Assembly (NCBI RefSeq): GCF_008087625.1
Contig: NZ_CP042997.1
Span: forward strand, 5,828,001-5,892,000
DNA from: Aquisphaera giovannonii
GTDB lineage: Bacteria; Planctomycetota; Planctomycetia; Isosphaerales; Isosphaeraceae
Length of the DNA stretch: 64,000 nt
Direction: 5' to 3'
This document shows, in pieces, positions 61,271 to 64,000 of the stretch. How positions within the stretch are numbered: the first letter of the stretch is position 1; every line of letters starts with the position of its first letter. The position numbers and the translations under genes are program-made. The notes below the pieces were generated by a model that saw nothing but the letters and a program-made list of their open reading frames with translations, had not been told where the DNA came from and ran no database searches.

Positions 61271-62020
61271 ATGGGCAAGCTCGACGGGAAGGTGGCGGTG
61301 GTGACGGGCGCGTCCAAGGGGATCGGCGCGGCGATCGCGCGACACCTGGCGGCGGCGGGGGCGTCCGTCGTGGTCAATTACGCGTCCAGCCGCGAGGGTG
61401 CCGATCGCGTGGTGAAGGAGATCGAGGGGAAGGGGGGCAGGGCGGTCGCGGTGCAGGCGAACCTGGCCGAGCCGGCGGAGGTCCGCCGCCTCTTCGGGCG
61501 ATCGCGGGAGGCGTTCGGGCAGGTGGACGTCGTCGTCAACAACGCGGGGGTCTACGAGTTCGCCACGCTGGAGGAGGTGACGCCGGAGCACTTCCACCGG
61601 ATGTTCAACCTGAACGTGCTGGGGCTGATCCTGGCGACCCAGGAGGCGGTCAAGCAGTTCGGGCCCGAGGGCGGGAGCATCATCAACATCAGCTCGGTCG
61701 CCGCCTCGTCGGCCCCGCCGACCGCGTCGGTCTACAGCGCCACCAAGGCCGCGGTGGACGCGGTGACGCGGTCCCTCGCCCAGGAGCTGGGCCCGCGGAA
61801 GATCCGGGTCAACTCGATCAACCCCGGCATGGTCGAGACCGAGGGCACCCAGACCCAGGGGATCACCGACGGCGAGTGGCGCAAGCAGGTCGAGGCCCAG
61901 ACCCCGTTGCGCCGCATCGGCCGGCCCGACGACATCGCCCCCGCCGCCGTCTACCTCGCCTCCGACGATTCCGCCTGGGTCACCGGCGAGACCTTCTATA
62001 TCGCGGGCGGGTTCCGCTGA
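61271..62020 (+). CDS. Short-chain dehydrogenase/reductase (classical SDR)
   Basis: A 249-residue classical SDR. NAD(P) site TGASKGIGAAIARHLAAAGA, NNAG motif in VVVNNAGVYEF, catalytic Ser in INISSVAASS and YSATKAA (Tyr-x3-Lys), and C-terminal PGMVETEGTQTQG, DDIAPAAVYLASDDSAWVTG, ETFYIAGGFR. The family is similar to glucose 1-dehydrogenase or 3-oxoacyl-ACP reductase. It has its own promoter with an operator-like repeat, so probably induced by a small molecule. No regulator gene is beside it. Substrate unknown. Confidence 0.92.
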   Translation: MGKLDGKVAVVTGASKGIGAAIARHLAAAGASVVVNYASSREGADRVVKEIEGKGGRAVAVQANLAEPAEVRRLFGRSREAFGQVDVVVNNAGVYEFATLEEVTPEHFHRMFNLNVLGLILATQEAVKQFGPEGGSIINISSVAASSAPPTASVYSATKAAVDAVTRSLAQELGPRKIRVNSINPGMVETEGTQTQGITDGEWRKQVEAQTPLRRIGRPDDIAPAAVYLASDDSAWVTGETFYIAGGFR

Positions 62021-62291
62021 GCGGCGGGCTAGACGCGAGGCCATCGGCCGTGGCCCTTCCGGAGGCAGGTCGTCGCGCGACGGATGCTTCGATCGAGCAC
62101 CGACGGCTCCCCGCGACCGCTGCGGTCGAGGGCGTCGATGGCGGCCCACCCGCCGCGGTCATTGACGGCGGGATGGCGGGACGCTAACCTTCTTCCGGAA
62201 GGCGATAGGCGCACATCATGATCCGTTGATCGTAATCGTCTCGGCTGTGCGGAGTTCGTGGTGCACGTCGATTCCGCATGGTCCTCAACAG

Positions 62292-63008
62292 ATGAAGCGG
62301 GGCCCGAGGATGCGAACACTCGGCATGGCGTTCCTTGGACTCGTGCTGCTCGTTGGGCGGTGTCCGGGCCAGGACGAGGCCGAGGTGCCGAAGAGGCAGG
62401 TCGACCAGCCGGACCATCTCGTGCCGATCGATCCCTATCCGGGCGACTGGCATGAATCGTACGCGAAACTCTATCGGAAGACCCTCCAGCTGCCCGAGCC
62501 TGGGGAGGCCGCGGTGATGGTCTACATGCCCTCGTTCTCCGGCGAGGAGGGCCTGGTCATCCATGAGACGGAGGGAAAGGATCCCTCGTTCATCCTGATC
62601 CATACGCGGGCCGACCGGAACATCTGGTACTCGATGCCAGAGAATAGCGACGACGGCAAGCCGAAGCGGGTGGTCGTCACGCGCCGGGAGGCTCCGCTCC
62701 CCGCGGAGACGGCCTGGCGGGTATGCCGCCTGTGGGAGCGGATGCTTCGCGGCGTCCGCTACCCGATCCCGGCCGAGGAAGATTCCACGGGCTTGGATGG
62801 CGAGACCATCGAGTTCTGGCGTCATAATATGTACGGAACAACATGGTCGCCGGAAGGCGGTGCCCTCAGGGGGCTCCTAGACCTGGGGAGGGCGCTGGCC
62901 GACTATTGCGAAGTTTCCGAGGACAAGCGTGCCGCCACGCTGAAGACGGTCCAGGGACGGTGCCAGGCGCTGGAACGCTACCTGGAAGTGAAGGCTGCCC
63001 CTCGTTGA
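62292..63008 (+). CDS. Exported hypothetical protein
   Basis: A 238-residue protein with a signal peptide (about 1-25; RTLGMAFLGLVLLVGRCPGQ) followed by an acidic, mixed alpha/beta region with no domain I recognise (HLVPIDPYPGDWHESYAKLY, AAVMVYMPSFSGEEGLVIHE, FWRHNMYGTTWSPEGG). A second start (62310, MRTLGM) is as likely because it sits at the hydrophobic core. The ribosome site is weak for both. Ordinary codon use for the region. Confidence 0.65.
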   Translation: MKRGPRMRTLGMAFLGLVLLVGRCPGQDEAEVPKRQVDQPDHLVPIDPYPGDWHESYAKLYRKTLQLPEPGEAAVMVYMPSFSGEEGLVIHETEGKDPSFILIHTRADRNIWYSMPENSDDGKPKRVVVTRREAPLPAETAWRVCRLWERMLRGVRYPIPAEEDSTGLDGETIEFWRHNMYGTTWSPEGGALRGLLDLGRALADYCEVSEDKRAATLKTVQGRCQALERYLEVKAAPR

Positions 63009-63190
63009 CCGTCGGGCGGGCAGGACCTCGTCGACGTGGACGCGTGAACCATCGGGGCACGAGCGACGCACCGTCGCCGTGATTCCGGGTCGTCGAGCCC
63101 CTCAAGATTTCTCCGGAGGCGGTGAAATAAGGCCGTCTCCCGAACGAACTATTCCTGAGCCGCCATCCGCTCCGGCGGCCGGGAGGTTCC

Positions 63191-63616
63191 ATGATCGTCC
63201 TCAAGCCCGACCGCAAGGAGGTGGCGACCGAGAAGGAGCTGGCCGCCGAGTTTCAACGCCATTGCGACGACGGGTATCGCCAGTTCGTCCTGGTGAGCGA
63301 TGAGGGCGCCTACCTGTCGGCGATCGGCGAGGGCTTCGGCCCGTACACGCTGGAATGGTTCCCGGGTACGAGGGCGGGGAGCCACCTCAGGGCTTGCGAG
63401 GATCTCAAGAGCCGGGAGGTCATGGAGGCCCTCCTCGGATTCTTCCGCGAGGGCCCGTCGTGGCGGGGCTCGCTCGCGTGGGAGGAGACGGAGGATGAGC
63501 CGTCGCCGCTCCCGGCCCGCTGGATGGAATCCCTGGATTCGATCCGTCGGCCTGCCCCCGATGAGAACCGAGGTGAGAGCGGATCACCGAAGGATAGCGG
63601 ACGCCCCGTAGCGTAG
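63191..63616 (+). CDS. Hypothetical cytoplasmic protein
   Basis: A 141-residue protein preceded by CCGGGAGGTTCC. It has protein-like sequence (TEKELAAEFQRHCDDGYRQF, VLVSDEGAYLSAIGEGFGPY, TLEWFPGTRAGSHLRACEDL, REVMEALLGFF) and an acidic, Pro-rich tail. No known domain, signal or membrane helix. Monocistronic by spacing; the 183-base gap to the 62292 gene holds nothing else I can support. Confidence 0.65.
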   Translation: MIVLKPDRKEVATEKELAAEFQRHCDDGYRQFVLVSDEGAYLSAIGEGFGPYTLEWFPGTRAGSHLRACEDLKSREVMEALLGFFREGPSWRGSLAWEETEDEPSPLPARWMESLDSIRRPAPDENRGESGSPKDSGRPVA

Positions 63617-63666
63617 GTGCCGGCACAGTCCGGCGACCAGGCAAGCCCCTGCCGTCGGGCCTCTTC

Positions 63667-63738
63667 GTGGGAGCCGCCTCCGTGCGGCGACCGGGTGAGC
63701 CAATGCCGGCGCGGTCGCCGCACGGAGGCGGCTCCCAC
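63667..63738. repeat. Perfect palindrome (27-bp arms, 18-base loop) of the dispersed repeat family
   Basis: Arms 63667-63693 and 63712-63738 are exact reverse complements, beginning GTGGGAGCCGCCTCCGTG. The outer eight bases match the 18721 palindrome; the inner arm differs by compensated changes (GCC-CTCC in place of GGC-CTCC and so on), so structure is conserved while sequence drifts. The rest of 63617-64000 has no supported gene. Confidence 0.7.
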
Positions 63739-64000
63739 CGAGGTTGGCCTCGTGGCGAACGAGAGGCAATTCGCTCTGTCGCGGTTCGGCCGGCCCTCGG
63801 CGGGCCTGCGGTCGGATCGTCTCCACGAACTTCGAGACAGTTGCGCCCGCCGACGATCTCGCAGGGCCCTATCCGGAGGCCCAGGGGCGTCCGTCCCGGG
63901 CCGCGGCACATCGGCTGCATGTCCACCCGCGTCGGAGAGAACCCGTCGGAGCCGCGGCCCCCCCGGGTCGCGGAGGGTCGCTCACGTCCCGGGGGAATGT

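Noticed and set aside
1-64000. CRISPR arrays, tRNA and rRNA genes
   Set aside because: I saw no regularly spaced direct repeats, no cloverleaf with a TTCGA arm and no rRNA-like sequence; a covariance search would be needed to exclude a missed tRNA.

Overview
The window is a very GC-rich chromosomal segment, with strong G/C bias at third codon positions, and every gene family in it fits a planctomycete, most likely of the Isosphaeraceae. The indications are: exported Gfo/Idh/MocA oxidoreductases with twin-arginine leaders; a sulfatase; DUF6599, DUF362 and polyferredoxin genes; repeated Uma2 nucleases; a type II secretion locus whose secretin ends in LysM domains; EAD1-type conflict genes; a Ser/Thr kinase; and many dispersed palindromic repeats. 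This placement rests on gene content, not on a marker-gene comparison. I saw no rRNA, tRNA or CRISPR array.

Layout. 1-8.3 kb: two paralogous GT39-like membrane glycosyltransferases flank an orphan histidine kinase and a small Cys/Pro-rich exported protein that has a sigma-54-like promoter and a structured leader; a GNAT acetyltransferase and a membrane-anchored dual-specificity phosphatase follow. 8.6-12.1 kb: a protein with a degenerate diadenylate-cyclase-like domain, then a patch of decayed immunity and toxin-antitoxin genes (frameshifted SUKH-3, hicA with an in-frame stop, intact hicB, an intact small antitoxin, a frameshifted RelE/ParE toxin). 12.2-21.4 kb: 2-oxoacid:ferredoxin oxidoreductase (korA/korB), a catalase-like peroxidase, DinB, SDR and aldo/keto reductase genes, and a Tat-exported aminotransferase.

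21.6-24.9 kb: the most unusual locus, a compact three-gene minus-strand operon. It encodes an EAD1-trypsin protein, a protein made of only two EAD1 domains, and a trypsin-fold protein that has lost all three catalytic residues and carries two EAD1 domains. This looks like a self-contained protease-based conflict or signalling system built on homotypic domain contacts.

25.3-40.9 kb: an exported alpha/beta hydrolase overlapping a Ser-type sulfatase, a lipocalin-like exported protein, ftsY, and a DUF6599 / DUF362 / membrane polyferredoxin set (probable membrane redox module) interrupted by three mosaic Uma2 nuclease paralogues. Two Gfo/Idh/MocA oxidoreductases and a possible CheD-fold protein follow. 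40.97-41.16 kb is a MITE-like element. 41.2-47.5 kb: Ser/Thr kinase, GNAT, XRE regulator, an AT-rich island with a strong hairpin, a GT4 glycosyltransferase and queA.

47.7-61.0 kb: a nearly complete type II secretion locus arranged as two divergent operons, with gspF-H-I-J-K, a lipoprotein and gspD on the minus strand and gspG-L-M-C-like-E on the plus strand. The prepilin peptidase gene is not in the window. 61.2-63.6 kb: an SDR behind a palindromic operator-like site and two hypothetical proteins. Dispersed palindromes of one family occur at 10.1, 15.5, 18.7 and 63.7 kb.
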